From the NCBI GenBank assembly GCA_946413885.1, contig CAMKMK010000015.1:1-17926 (forward strand): a stretch of 17,926 bases of DNA, read 5' to 3'. The DNA is from an uncultured Prevotellaceae bacterium. GTDB lineage: Bacteria > Bacteroidota > Bacteroidia > Bacteroidales > Bacteroidaceae. Position 1 is the first letter of the stretch. Each line of letters starts with the position of its first letter. A program made the translations under genes and the position numbers. The notes under the pieces were generated by a model, which worked only from the letters and a program-made list of their open reading frames with translations, was not told where the DNA came from and did not search any database. Below, piece after piece: positions 7,107-16,315 of the stretch.

Positions 7107-7622
7107 ATGAGAAGGTTTATGCATTATTTTATGCGGGGACTGATATCGTTATGTGTGGTATGCATGAGTTGCGATCCTGACGATACAGAAGGGGTTACCC
7201 TCGGCGTGGGTGATCCTCTGCCTACTTTCGCTGTGACGATGAATGACGGGACATCTGTCGCTACGTCTGACCTTAAGGGGCGTCCGTCTGTCATCGTATT
7301 CTTTGCTACATATTGCCCTGACTGCAAGAAGGAGTTGCCTGAGTTGCAACGCTTGTGGAATGTTACTGACCGTGAGGAGATTCCTATCCTTCTTATTTCT
7401 CGTGCACAGACGCAAGATGACATTGAACCTTATTGGCAATCCGAGGGTTTCACGATGACCTACTCGCCCCAGCCTAATCGTACTATCTATCATCTCTTTG
7501 CTACCTCACTCATTCCTCGCATTTATATCAGTGATCGTCAAGGCATCATTCGTTATATTCATACTGACGAGGTCTTGCCAACGTGCGAGACTTTGCAAAC
7601 GGAATTGGAGACAGTCAAATAG
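7107..7622 (+). CDS. TlpA/thioredoxin-fold lipoprotein with CPDC active site
   Basis: A 171-residue thiol-disulfide protein of the TlpA/ResA/AhpC-TSA type. A short N-terminal hydrophobic stretch (GLISLCVVCMS) is followed by Cys22, the probable lipid-bearing cysteine, then DPDD. That acidic run resembles the surface-export signal described for Bacteroidota lipoproteins; the box CMSC before it is not ideal. The redox domain starts at GDPLPTF (35-41) and has SVIVFFATYCPDCKKELPEL, with the reactive pair Cys70/Cys73 and the usual Pro137 (LIPRIYISD) facing the active site. DRQGIIRYIH is the typical last strand. The CPDC dipeptide differs from the usual CxPC of TlpA/ResA. The role (reduction of envelope disulfides or of oxidised partners) is inferred. 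It follows fucI by 70 bases and converges with sprA. The start at 7107 is chosen because it gives Arg residues before the hydrophobic core; Met5 or Met9 are possible. Confidence 0.85.
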   Translation: MRRFMHYFMRGLISLCVVCMSCDPDDTEGVTLGVGDPLPTFAVTMNDGTSVATSDLKGRPSVIVFFATYCPDCKKELPELQRLWNVTDREEIPILLISRAQTQDDIEPYWQSEGFTMTYSPQPNRTIYHLFATSLIPRIYISDRQGIIRYIHTDEVLPTCETLQTELETVK

Positions 7623-7679
7623 TTGACTGAGGAAAGCAGAAAAAGATGACTTAAAAGACCTGTCTGGAAAGGGAGAGGA
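7623..7679. other. Gap between convergent lipoprotein and sprA genes
   Basis: Fifty-seven bases separate the two convergent stop codons. I see no hairpin followed by a T-tract on either strand, so termination must be factor-dependent or use a structure I cannot judge by eye. Confidence 0.35.
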
Positions 7680-10600
7680 TTATCTCGTCAGGGAGAACTT
7701 CATGCTCATGCCAAAGTCTTGCGTGATAGTGGGATAGCTGCTGCTGGAGAGCAAGGGCTGTGAGCGTTGGCGATCGTAGTAGAGACTCATGGTCACCATT
7801 CGACTCATTGCGTACTCGATGGCTGCACTTGTCTTGATGGCTTTACTGCCAGAAGTAGCCTCAGAAAGACTGGTCTGCAGGTCACGCTTGATGGCATCTT
7901 GGTTGCGCAGGCTGAAATCGAAGCGAAGGTTGAGAGAGTGTGCAAAATTGCCTCGACTGTTCTTCGAGTTGTTGTTATTGTTTTGTGTTGTATTCTTTCC
8001 TTCTGTATCACGCTCGTCTCTGTCACGATTGTTTTTCTTGTTTTTGGAGCTGCGGGATTGCTGTTGGCTGGCGCTCTTTCCGCGGAAGAGGCTGGCAATC
8101 TTGAAATCAGCAATCTTGTAACCCCATCCGAGAACAATGTCCTTGGAGCCTGTCTCGTTGAGTTGTGCACTGGTCATGCTCAGTGTGAGGACACGGGTGG
8201 TGCGATACTCCATCTTCAATGTCATGTCGTTGTTGAATGTAAAGTTCAAACCTAGCAAGGGAGAGAAACTCTCATTGATGGAAACCGTACTGATGTCGTA
8301 CATAGAACTGGGAATGTAAGTTCCTGTGGTGGTGTTCAATACGTAACCCATGTTACCGCCAGATCCCATTGCTTCTATCCAGGAACTGAAGCTGTTGTAG
8401 CTTCCCACTGCATAAATACTCTTGTAGGCGTGAGTGAGTTGTACGCTCTTGAAATGATCGCGCAGGAAGGGTAAATTAGAGAGCCCTCTGTAGGTCAGAC
8501 TCCAGTTTGGCAACATCTTGCTCAGCGATGGGAATATATCCAAGCTACCTCCATGAGGATTGCCGCCTGTGTAGGCTGCAAGGAAAGCGGGAACCATCAC
8601 GTCACTGGCGTACTTGTCAACCGTTCCATTCTCAGGATTGAAGGTTCCCGTGTGACCAACATTACTGGGATAGTTGGTGCCGCTGTAGCGTTGTTCTACG
8701 CGTTGCTGATAGATGTCGAGATATTGCTGGAACTTCTCGAAGTTCTTGTTGTAGTATCCGTTGTTGACATTTCCGTTGCTGGCGAACGCTGTTTTCAGGC
8801 TGATGGTGGTAATGTTGAACGAGCCGGTTTGGGATGTTGGATTGCCCAAATACATATACTGAATGCTCTTGTTGCGGTTGTCTGTCCGACTCATGCTGAG
8901 GTCTATCTTCAGGTCTGTGAAAGGCTCAAGACTGGCTTTGATCTGCAGGTCTTCAGTCTTTGCAGTTGTGGCTGGCGTAGAGACACTATCCGCCATCAGT
9001 AACCAGTGGTTCTCCTTTGCCTTGTCGATATAGTTGTCGCTGATCAAGCCAAATCCAAAATCCATGCCAGGACTGAAGGCTCCAGCCAGTTTCCTTTGTC
9101 CAAACATGTCACCCACGTCAGGCAAGAAACCTGGTAGAGAGAGATTGAAGGTGTTGCGGTAAGATACACTTACGTTGCGCAGCATCATCAGGAATCGAGC
9201 ACCTGCCTGAGCCATCCCATACCATTTCTGCTCCTCTCGTTTGGGCAGAGCGATCACGTTCAGGCGAATTTGAGTAGTATCCTCAGGGGAGCGGGTGATC
9301 TTCAGTTTATTCTCATCCACCTTCTTGTATTTCAACTTATAGGGATGCCCTGTGGTGTCAATTGCTGTTACGCGTATGCGATTGCTCTTCTGGTTGTGAG
9401 TGATTTCAATGACACTGTCTGGAATAAGGGTGATTTCCTCAGCGAATCCCTTGGTCTCTTTCTCGTTGACCTTCTTTTGACTTTGTCCCTTTGCGTTGGA
9501 TTGTCGTTGAGCCTGTTTTGCTAAGATGGAGTCCACAGGCACACCCGTTTTAGCAGCTTCTGCTTCAGCTTTTTGGCGAGCAGCCTTTTCTTGTTCTTCT
9601 TGTTTCTTCTTTGCCTCGTCAGCTTTCTTCTTCTCCTGTTTCTTCTTGTTTGCCTCGTTCTTAGCGTTGGAAGCAGAGAAACGTTTGTTGGTTTCCTTCA
9701 GGAAATTAGAATGGTTATAGAGAGTTTCCAGATTCAGTTTACCGTTCAGGTTCACTGTGCGTTGGCTATTGATGGTGTTGCCCAAAGTACTTCCATCTTC
9801 CATCACTGTGCCTCGTTTCCAAGAATACGTACCATTGTAACTGCCATCTGCACTTATCCAGTCGAAGCAAGGAATCTTCTCCAATGGAACCTTATAGCTA
9901 ACCTGTGTGCTTTGGCTGTAATCCAGAGGACGGCCAAAATGTTTCAGGCTCATGCGGACGGAATCCTTCCAAGCTTCGTAGAGGTCAGGATACAAGTCTT
10001 TGTTAACCTGCATATAGGGTTCTTCCACTTCAGCACGGGTTCCACTCTGGAAGTTGAAGTGCAGAGCTTTGAAGATGTCCCAACGTAACTGGAACGAACG
10101 GTTCCATAAGTAGCTCTGGCTAAAATTGACTGGTAAGGCAGTGGGATTTTCGATGTTATCGAGATCACGTTCCTGCAACTCATAGTATGTACGATGGAGA
10201 TCAGTACTGAAAGTGATGCTTTGTGGCGCGAAAGAAAGGTTCTGGGCTTTTACCAGATCAAGCCATTTCGACTTGCTCTTGAGGTCCTTGAAGGGTTCCC
10301 ATGCTTTCCAGTTGGGACTCCAAGAATAGTTCATGCCTCCCTTCCATGTCTTTTCGTGTTCGTAGATTGTGGTTTCACCCTCTGTTGTCTGCGACATGTG
10401 GCTATAGTTGAAGGTGAAATTGCTGGGATCAATGGGTAGTGGATGTTTCTTGTTCCCAATGTTGATTTTCACACCGCTGAAACTCAGGTTCTTGCTGGTT
10501 TCAGTATGTGTGGTGAGCGATGTCAGAGAGTCCTTTTCCTCTTTGGTAGCCAAAGCATCAAGAGCATCCTTGAGCAACATGTCAGTGTCGAAAGGATTAT

Positions 10601-13600
10601 ACTTGGGCTTGATGGTTTCTTTGTTGTAACTGTAATAGAAGGGGAAGTTTACTCTTGCCTTTTCAGGAAGCAGTCGGCCCAATTCCATGTTGGTTGTCAC
10701 TGCATAGTTGTAAGCATCTTCGTCAGAACGGCTCAGCACACTCTGTTCGATACCGCCGAAACCAGCTGTCTCGACATGAGCAGTCAAATTGACTGAACCA
10801 ATGTCAGAGAGTTGCATGTTCAGGTTACCCTGAGCAGCCCATCCACCTTCATTGGTAAATTCTTGCAGACGTAGTTCGTTGACCCAAACCTCTACAGACT
10901 TGACGGTACGACCATTGTTTCGGATACCTACCATGATAGTTTTCACTTCGCCCAATGTGGGATTACCCATCACGGAGAGTCGATTGTTGGGATGGTTGCT
11001 GTCGTATTCGCTATAGAGAGCATTGAAGGAGGCTGCTCCAACACTCTTCAACGCATTGCGTGCTTTCTTTAATGCCGTAAAGATATCCAAGTCGACATCA
11101 ATCATGTTGTTCTCAGGCCATACGGCGCGACATCCAGATGCCGAATATGTGTCATAGTGTCCTTCTGGAGTGAGGGTTAGGGGAACTTCATATTCGTAGA
11201 AGTTGCTCTTGTAATCAGAACCCAAGCGCAGGAATATACTGGTTTCGCCGTCTTGAAGACCAGTGAAGTCTTGAGCCAAAGCATTCGCATGGACGAACAT
11301 CTGAAGATGCTTGTATCGACGCATATCGTAAGAACAGTTCTTATAGACAGCGCGCGCATCACCTGGCGAAAGGTTGGTCGCTATCATGGACATAGCCTGT
11401 TCATTGCTCTCTACCAGCTGTGTCTGGGTGGGGTCTGTGATACGGCTAACACCTGGCGGAAGAACATAGTTCACAGGTTCCTTGTCACCATTTTCCTCGA
11501 TGTTGACAACACTAACAGCGATACTTCCACTTACTGCGGGAGCCTCACCTGTATAGAGAGCTTGCTCATAGGTGCGCCAGTCTCCATGAACCAGGTCAAG
11601 AGTTGCCAGACGAAGAATGACGTCTTCCTGAAATCCAGTGAGGAACATACGCATGAATCGGATACTGGTGAAATCAGTGATGCTACCTACCTTACTATCA
11701 TAGGCATCCAAGGGTACACGGAAAAGATACCATGTACATTCCTCAGTGTTTCCGTCGCGCAGTTTCACGCTTGCCGTACGCTTGTCTGCAATGTGATTGC
11801 GACCTACTACCATATCTTCAGGACGGATGCTGATGTGATACTGATAGTATTTTTCGTATTCGTTTAGGGTATAGTCTTGGTTGATGTCTTCCAAGTCTGG
11901 TGTACTCTTCCATGCCGTTTCGTAACTCTCTGGATTCGTGTCGCTGTCAGCACTGTTGCCTTGAGGCATATTGATACGCTTGTAACGGTCCAGAATGCTG
12001 GTTTGCAATTGATCGAAATCGGAACCACGATAGTAGTGATAGTCATCGTTGGCGGGGTCATTGCGCAAGCTGTCATAGACCTGAGCATTTACCTTGTTTT
12101 GTATCTCTTGCAAGAAGGTTTGATAGGTGATGAATTGCCGCTCCTCCTCATTGGTCAAACCGTTCAGTCCGACATCTTGACGGGCACGTGCTCCGCTCTC
12201 GTTGTTGAAGGCATAAGTTACGCTGGAACTGTTGGGAACACGTCCCCAAATGGTGGTAGTATAGTACTGTTCATTTCCGTCTACGGGCATTCCGCTCTCG
12301 AAGTATTTTTTACCATCCTTCAGAATGTCTTCGCTCACTTCACCAAGGTTGATGTAGAAATCTCCTCCGAAGTCACCCGTTTTGTCGCGGCTGTAGATGA
12401 ATGGATCCATCATCCAGAACTCGATGTATTCAATATTCTGCTGCTCGAAGTCTGTGTTTTCCATCCTTCGCATCAGACCGCCCCACTTCTCGCGAGGGTT
12501 CAGAAGATGACCATTCTGGTCAACATCGGTTGTCAGGTTGTAAGGGCCGCGCTCGTTGGGATAGTAAGCTAGGTTCAGCACGGAAAGACTGCTGGCGCTG
12601 GTGTAGCTGTTTTGTGCCTTTTGAGGATAGAGTTCACGCTCGTACACCTCGCGGACATAGTGATTGGAGAGTTGGACCAAGTCGCTCTTGATGTGGCTGG
12701 GAGTCAGCGTGCTGCTTCGACGGGTGAAGATAGGATCCACATAGTACCAAGCCATCAGGGCACGGTTGTAGCCATATTGCAGATCGCCAGTTAGTTTGCT
12801 CTCAGAGAACATGCTGGGCGTAGAGCACATCGTCCAATAGGTGGGCTGCGTCAGAGAGATTTTCTGAGTGCTGCTTTCGAAGTCATCCAGATAAGAGGCT
12901 CCACCTTGTATCTTCTTATTCTGACCAGCCATCAGGTCAGCAATTTCTCCATTGAAGGTAATCTGGCTGGGTTGAGTAGCCTGAATGAGAGGAATCTTGT
13001 CGATCATGTTGGTCAGCCATTGGGATTCCTTCTTCCAATTAATGTGTCCACCAAGCAAGGTGTTCTTCAGGGGTTCGCTTCCCATGTTCACCTTCGTGGT
13101 GAGAGGCTGCTCATTGAGGAACATCATCGTACCGCCCACAGTCAGGTTCTTGTGAACCTCGTAATCCAGATTTACTCCCAGCATGGTCTTTCTCTGCATA
13201 CCATAGGTGTCGTTGCTTTCCACGCTGGCGCTGATGTTTGTTCCTGCGTCTATAATACTTTGATTAATAATGTTCACGCGACCCATACTGTAATCGACGG
13301 TATAGTCTGTGTTCTCAGTCAGTGTGACACCACCAGCTGTCACAATAACGGAACCTTGGGCGATGTTGGTCACTCCCAAATCTATTTCTGCAGCGCTGCT
13401 TCCCTTGTAGCGACCTGTCAGCAAGAACTTGTCATGCTCTGCTATTTGTTTTGCTACAGTCTTGGTGCTGTCGTAGAGCTCAGGGAAACAATATTTATCG
13501 GCTATCCTATCGTCGCCAATCCATTCGCGCAGATGTTCGCCGAAGGGCTCAGCCACAGGGAAAATGATTCGTCCCTTCCTGATGGTGTATCCTTCCACGA

Positions 13601-15593
13601 AGTCGAATTGACCATTACTGTTGGCATTGTTGTTCGCATCCAAACGGTCCAGATTCATGGCCTTTAATAAGGTGGTATTCTTCAACTTTTCTTCGGGCAG
13701 ATAACTTAGATAGACTCCAGTGGAATCACTCAAATATTTGATATCTAAACGGAATTTCTCAGGCTGTACGGAAGTGGCACCCAGACTATAGATGTTCTTC
13801 ATCATCAGGCGCCAGATGGGCAATTGAGGGCTGCCAGTAGTACCTTTCAATAACTTTACGAAGAGAGCTTGTGTGTTTCCGCTCAAGTCTGAAGCGAACT
13901 CACCCACTTGATATGTAGTGCCACCATACGTGTATTCGTAAGCTACAGCCAGAACGTCATCTGTCTGTAATGTGCTGTTTAAACTGACATACCCTAAACT
14001 ATTGTTTAGAACGTATTCACTGCTGCTCAGCAAACGGGCATTCTGTAGTTTCTCGTAATCTACGGAGCCTTCAAAATCACCTATTCCATCAAGCACAGAA
14101 GTTGCCATACTGATATCGCGGGCTTCACTGTAGTTGTTTACCAGTTCCTCGTACATGTTGTTGCTGCGGTTGCTGGGTACTTGAATGCCAGATGCTGTCC
14201 ACTGGGAATTACTTATATAAGAGCTTTCACCTAAATCGGCCAAAGCGATAATGTTTCGGTTGTTGCTTGTGCTGGCGCTTTTGTTGGTTACCCAAATTTC
14301 TATTCGCTTGATGGTGATTCCACTTGCGATAGTGGGAAGCGTCTTCATGTTTTTATCGTATCTCTCGCGGAAGAAATGGGATAAGAAGAAATGGCGGTTC
14401 TCTTCATAGTTCGTTGCACTGAATTCGAAACTATTGGTCTGCTGGCCACCTTTGCTGGAAACACTTGTGCTTGCGCTCTTCTTCTGGCTTACAACAGTCT
14501 GCATTTTCAGTTTGCCAAACTGTACATCGGTTCTCAGACCAAACAAGCTGCTTACGCCAGGTACAAGGTTCATGTTGCTTGGGAAGGATATGTTGCCCGC
14601 TTCGATGAGCTTTACGATTTCGTCCTCTTTACCGTCATACTTCAGTTTCATGTTCTGAGAGTCAAAATCGAAGGTTGCCTCTGTGTTGTAGTTGAGGTTC
14701 AAGTCAATCTTATCGCCCACTTTTCCGTTTAAGCTTAGATTGATTTTCTCATCAAAGTCGAATCCAAAGGTTTTACGACGGCTGGCTGCCAGAGCAGGAT
14801 TATCAACTTTCTTGAGGTTCCCGCCCATTTTCAGTTCTGCACTACCCTGAGTCTTGATCTGCACACCGCCAGGACCGAAGATTTTCTCAGCTGGACCCAA
14901 ATCAAATTTTATGTCGGTAAAGTCAAATTTGTTCTTTCCTGATGCTTCGAAGGCTTCGGCATTCCGTTCATAATAATACCGCTTCATGCTTTCACGCAGA
15001 CTCCATTGTTGATATTCCTCAGGAGTCATTAGAATAGGAGCTGTCAGGTAACTTGTTGCAGTACCTAAGGTGTATCCTGCTTGACCAGGAATAACATTTC
15101 CAGGACCATTGTTGGTTCCTCCTGAAGTACTGCTGGTCCCGTTTTTACTGTTGCGATTACTGCTATTGCTGTTGTTGGTCTTCGAGGTTGTGTTATTCCG
15201 GTTAGAAGTTGTTGTACTGCGATTAGTTGTTGTATTGCGGCTGGTTGTGCTTCCTGTGCTGCCACTTTTCTTGTTGCCGTCTGTACCATTTCCTAAAGTA
15301 GTACCAATGGTATATGTGTCATCCTTCTCATCATAGGTTACTGTGGTCTGAATGTTTTCTGGATCCTCCAAATCGCCAGACTTTTTGGTCACGTCTTTTA
15401 CATCCTCAGCGACGGTCTTCTTTGTCTTGAAGCGAGATTTTTTCTTTGGAATGGTATCGTTGGGAGCTTCCTTGGGAGCAGAGGATGGAAGAAGAGCAGA
15501 TTCTACCGATGAATTATGTGGATTATACATAGCTGCCAGTACATTAACACTGCCAGCTACAATTAGAGTTGCTATGATTTTTCGCGCGCTCAC
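7680..15593 (-). CDS. sprA: SprA/Sov, T9SS outer-membrane translocon
   Basis: A 2637-residue giant beta-barrel protein, the T9SS conduit through which folded proteins with C-terminal sorting domains cross the outer membrane; it is called SprA in Flavobacterium and Sov in Porphyromonas. The start is GTG at 15593, giving signal peptide MSARKIIATLIVAGSVNVLAA; the next Met (residue 22) would remove it. Family landmarks include MTPEEYQQWS...RYYYER (189-210), GPGGVQIKTQGSAELKMGG, repeated amphipathic strands such as INLSLNGKVGDKIDLNLNYN, SNMNLVPGVSSLFGLRTD, RIEIWVTNKSA, YLDDFESS, EVWVNELRLQEF and a terminal aromatic strand ending FSLTR. Known family members are about 2400-2500 residues; the extra length here lies partly in three low-complexity stretches (S/T/N-rich at 101-165, Lys/Glu-rich near 1968-2016, polar N/R/K-rich near 2504-2548). 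It diverges from ruvA, an association I recall from other Bacteroidota. It would export the two T9SS-tagged proteins at the left. Confidence 0.97.
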   Translation of the reverse strand: MSARKIIATLIVAGSVNVLAAMYNPHNSSVESALLPSSAPKEAPNDTIPKKKSRFKTKKTVAEDVKDVTKKSGDLEDPENIQTTVTYDEKDDTYTIGTTLGNGTDGNKKSGSTGSTTSRNTTTNRSTTTSNRNNTTSKTNNSNSSNRNSKNGTSSTSGGTNNGPGNVIPGQAGYTLGTATSYLTAPILMTPEEYQQWSLRESMKRYYYERNAEAFEASGKNKFDFTDIKFDLGPAEKIFGPGGVQIKTQGSAELKMGGNLKKVDNPALAASRRKTFGFDFDEKINLSLNGKVGDKIDLNLNYNTEATFDFDSQNMKLKYDGKEDEIVKLIEAGNISFPSNMNLVPGVSSLFGLRTDVQFGKLKMQTVVSQKKSASTSVSSKGGQQTNSFEFSATNYEENRHFFLSHFFRERYDKNMKTLPTIASGITIKRIEIWVTNKSASTSNNRNIIALADLGESSYISNSQWTASGIQVPSNRSNNMYEELVNNYSEARDISMATSVLDGIGDFEGSVDYEKLQNARLLSSSEYVLNNSLGYVSLNSTLQTDDVLAVAYEYTYGGTTYQVGEFASDLSGNTQALFVKLLKGTTGSPQLPIWRLMMKNIYSLGATSVQPEKFRLDIKYLSDSTGVYLSYLPEEKLKNTTLLKAMNLDRLDANNNANSNGQFDFVEGYTIRKGRIIFPVAEPFGEHLREWIGDDRIADKYCFPELYDSTKTVAKQIAEHDKFLLTGRYKGSSAAEIDLGVTNIAQGSVIVTAGGVTLTENTDYTVDYSMGRVNIINQSIIDAGTNISASVESNDTYGMQRKTMLGVNLDYEVHKNLTVGGTMMFLNEQPLTTKVNMGSEPLKNTLLGGHINWKKESQWLTNMIDKIPLIQATQPSQITFNGEIADLMAGQNKKIQGGASYLDDFESSTQKISLTQPTYWTMCSTPSMFSESKLTGDLQYGYNRALMAWYYVDPIFTRRSSTLTPSHIKSDLVQLSNHYVREVYERELYPQKAQNSYTSASSLSVLNLAYYPNERGPYNLTTDVDQNGHLLNPREKWGGLMRRMENTDFEQQNIEYIEFWMMDPFIYSRDKTGDFGGDFYINLGEVSEDILKDGKKYFESGMPVDGNEQYYTTTIWGRVPNSSSVTYAFNNESGARARQDVGLNGLTNEEERQFITYQTFLQEIQNKVNAQVYDSLRNDPANDDYHYYRGSDFDQLQTSILDRYKRINMPQGNSADSDTNPESYETAWKSTPDLEDINQDYTLNEYEKYYQYHISIRPEDMVVGRNHIADKRTASVKLRDGNTEECTWYLFRVPLDAYDSKVGSITDFTSIRFMRMFLTGFQEDVILRLATLDLVHGDWRTYEQALYTGEAPAVSGSIAVSVVNIEENGDKEPVNYVLPPGVSRITDPTQTQLVESNEQAMSMIATNLSPGDARAVYKNCSYDMRRYKHLQMFVHANALAQDFTGLQDGETSIFLRLGSDYKSNFYEYEVPLTLTPEGHYDTYSASGCRAVWPENNMIDVDLDIFTALKKARNALKSVGAASFNALYSEYDSNHPNNRLSVMGNPTLGEVKTIMVGIRNNGRTVKSVEVWVNELRLQEFTNEGGWAAQGNLNMQLSDIGSVNLTAHVETAGFGGIEQSVLSRSDEDAYNYAVTTNMELGRLLPEKARVNFPFYYSYNKETIKPKYNPFDTDMLLKDALDALATKEEKDSLTSLTTHTETSKNLSFSGVKINIGNKKHPLPIDPSNFTFNYSHMSQTTEGETTIYEHEKTWKGGMNYSWSPNWKAWEPFKDLKSKSKWLDLVKAQNLSFAPQSITFSTDLHRTYYELQERDLDNIENPTALPVNFSQSYLWNRSFQLRWDIFKALHFNFQSGTRAEVEEPYMQVNKDLYPDLYEAWKDSVRMSLKHFGRPLDYSQSTQVSYKVPLEKIPCFDWISADGSYNGTYSWKRGTVMEDGSTLGNTINSQRTVNLNGKLNLETLYNHSNFLKETNKRFSASNAKNEANKKKQEKKKADEAKKKQEEQEKAARQKAEAEAAKTGVPVDSILAKQAQRQSNAKGQSQKKVNEKETKGFAEEITLIPDSVIEITHNQKSNRIRVTAIDTTGHPYKLKYKKVDENKLKITRSPEDTTQIRLNVIALPKREEQKWYGMAQAGARFLMMLRNVSVSYRNTFNLSLPGFLPDVGDMFGQRKLAGAFSPGMDFGFGLISDNYIDKAKENHWLLMADSVSTPATTAKTEDLQIKASLEPFTDLKIDLSMSRTDNRNKSIQYMYLGNPTSQTGSFNITTISLKTAFASNGNVNNGYYNKNFEKFQQYLDIYQQRVEQRYSGTNYPSNVGHTGTFNPENGTVDKYASDVMVPAFLAAYTGGNPHGGSLDIFPSLSKMLPNWSLTYRGLSNLPFLRDHFKSVQLTHAYKSIYAVGSYNSFSSWIEAMGSGGNMGYVLNTTTGTYIPSSMYDISTVSINESFSPLLGLNFTFNNDMTLKMEYRTTRVLTLSMTSAQLNETGSKDIVLGWGYKIADFKIASLFRGKSASQQQSRSSKNKKNNRDRDERDTEGKNTTQNNNNNSKNSRGNFAHSLNLRFDFSLRNQDAIKRDLQTSLSEATSGSKAIKTSAAIEYAMSRMVTMSLYYDRQRSQPLLSSSSYPTITQDFGMSMKFSLTR
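7951..8085 (-). repeat. Asn/Arg/Lys-rich low-complexity insert near the SprA C-terminus
   Basis: Encodes SprA residues about 2504-2548 (QQQSRSSKNKKNNRDRDERD, then an N5 run and more Ser/Asn). It sits between two predicted outer-membrane strands (DFKIASLFRG before, FAHSLNLRFDFSLR after), so it should form a long hydrophilic loop. Confidence 0.65.
9547..9690 (-). repeat. Lys/Glu/Ala-rich coiled-coil-like insert in sprA
   Basis: Encodes SprA residues about 1968-2016, with runs such as NKKKQEKKKADEAKKKQEE followed by KAARQKAEAEAAKTG. This is predicted long helix or coiled coil, unlike the beta-strand pattern on both sides. It resembles the helical rods of TolA-like proteins in composition only. 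It is likely a solvent-exposed loop of the barrel. Confidence 0.7.
15099..15293 (-). repeat. Ser/Thr/Asn-rich low-complexity coding repeat in sprA
   Basis: Encodes SprA residues about 101-165, almost entirely Ser, Thr, Asn, Gly, Arg and Lys. At DNA level it is an imperfect GTTGTTGTATTGCG-like repeat on the + strand. It lies just after the N-terminal region, before the conserved MTPEEYQQW motif, and so is probably a flexible linker. Such repeats are prone to length change between strains. Confidence 0.75.
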
Positions 15594-15678
15594 GAATAAA
15601 TAACGTGAAGATTCAAACTTTATTATGTATTGTGATAACTTTTTCAGACAAAAAAACGATAAATCATGAAAAACTCTC

Positions 15679-15686
15679 TATCTTTG
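15679..15686 (+). promoter_or_regulatory. Bacteroidota-type -7 box (TATCTTTG) for ruvA
   Basis: An exact match to the TAnnTTTG -7 element of Bacteroidota primary-sigma promoters, located in the sprA-ruvA divergent gap, 26 bases before the ruvA ATG at 15713. It predicts a transcript start near 15691 and a leader of about 20 bases. No clear TTTG -33 element is seen 19-21 bases upstream. Its position argues against start codons for ruvA at 15605 or 15689. Confidence 0.55.
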
Positions 15687-15712
15687 TCATGAAAACAATT
15701 GAAGAAGTCTAT

Positions 15713-16315
15713 ATGATAGAGTATCTTAAAGGCACTTTAATCGAGTTGACGCCAACCTTGGCTGTCGTGGAATGTTATGGTGTTGGATATGGTGTGAATA
15801 TCTCTCTCAACACCTATGCTGCCATTCAAGGGAAACAGGAAGTGAAAATCTGGATTTATGAGGCTATCCGCGAGGATGCTTATCAGCTTTGGGGATTCAG
15901 CACGAAAGTGGAAAGGGATTTGTTTCTGCTCTTGATAACAGTAAGTGGTATTGGAGCCAGTTTTGCTCGCGTGATTCTGTCCGCCATGACTCCTTCAGAA
16001 CTATGTTCTGTGATAAGTGACGGAAATGATAAATTGCTCAAGCAGGTTAAGGGTATCGGTCCCAAGGCAGCCCAGCGTATTATTGTTGATTTACGTGATA
16101 AGATTGCTACGCTGGATGTTGATTACATTCAAACAGAAAGTGGGTCTGCGTCTTCAAGTGGTCTTAACAAGGAAGTTATGGAGGAAGCCATTGCTGCCTT
16201 GACGATGTTAGGTTTCAGTCCAGGTCCTACTCAGAAGACTGTTCAGCAGATTTTGCATGACGAACCGGATGCTACCGTAGAACGAGTAATTAAACTGGGA
16301 CTAAAGATGTTGTGA
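15713..16315 (+). CDS. ruvA: Holliday junction DNA helicase subunit RuvA
   Basis: RuvA binds four-way DNA junctions as a tetramer and loads the RuvB motor for branch migration in recombination repair. The start at 15713 gives 200 residues, close to the 203 of E. coli, and begins MIEYLKGTL as is typical; the frame stays open upstream to 15605, but that extension has no family match and would cover the promoter. Domain I (1-62) is an OB fold (GVGYGVNIS, REDAYQLWGF). Domain II has two helix-hairpin-helix motifs (VSGIGASFARVIL at 77-89, VKGIGPKAAQRII at 112-124). A flexible linker (about 138-150) leads to the RuvB-binding domain III (NKEVMEEAIAALTMLGF to the end). It diverges from sprA, and its stop codon overlaps the start of the downstream protease gene (ATG at 16315), suggesting translational coupling. 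Confidence 0.97.
   Translation: MIEYLKGTLIELTPTLAVVECYGVGYGVNISLNTYAAIQGKQEVKIWIYEAIREDAYQLWGFSTKVERDLFLLLITVSGIGASFARVILSAMTPSELCSVISDGNDKLLKQVKGIGPKAAQRIIVDLRDKIATLDVDYIQTESGSASSSGLNKEVMEEAIAALTMLGFSPGPTQKTVQQILHDEPDATVERVIKLGLKML

Noticed and set aside
11253..13667. Several + strand open frames of 200-250 codons inside sprA (11253-11867, 11877-12572, 12906-13667)
   Set aside because: They lie antisense to conserved SprA sequence and have no recognisable motifs or start context; they are by-products of codon bias in the long gene.
15099..15293. Possible CRISPR or tandem-repeat array
   Set aside because: The repeats are imperfect, in frame and encode a Ser/Thr/Asn-rich linker of SprA; there are no regular spacers.
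15614..15652. A sprA promoter on the - strand (TAAAGTTTG with an upstream TTTG)
   Set aside because: The -7 box has an extra base and the gap to the TTTG is about 26 bases instead of 19-21, so it was not listed as a feature.
15605..15712. Upstream start for ruvA giving a 36-residue N-terminal extension
   Set aside because: RuvA proteins begin at the M-I-x-x-L-x-G block; the extension would span the TATCTTTG promoter box and has no family counterpart.
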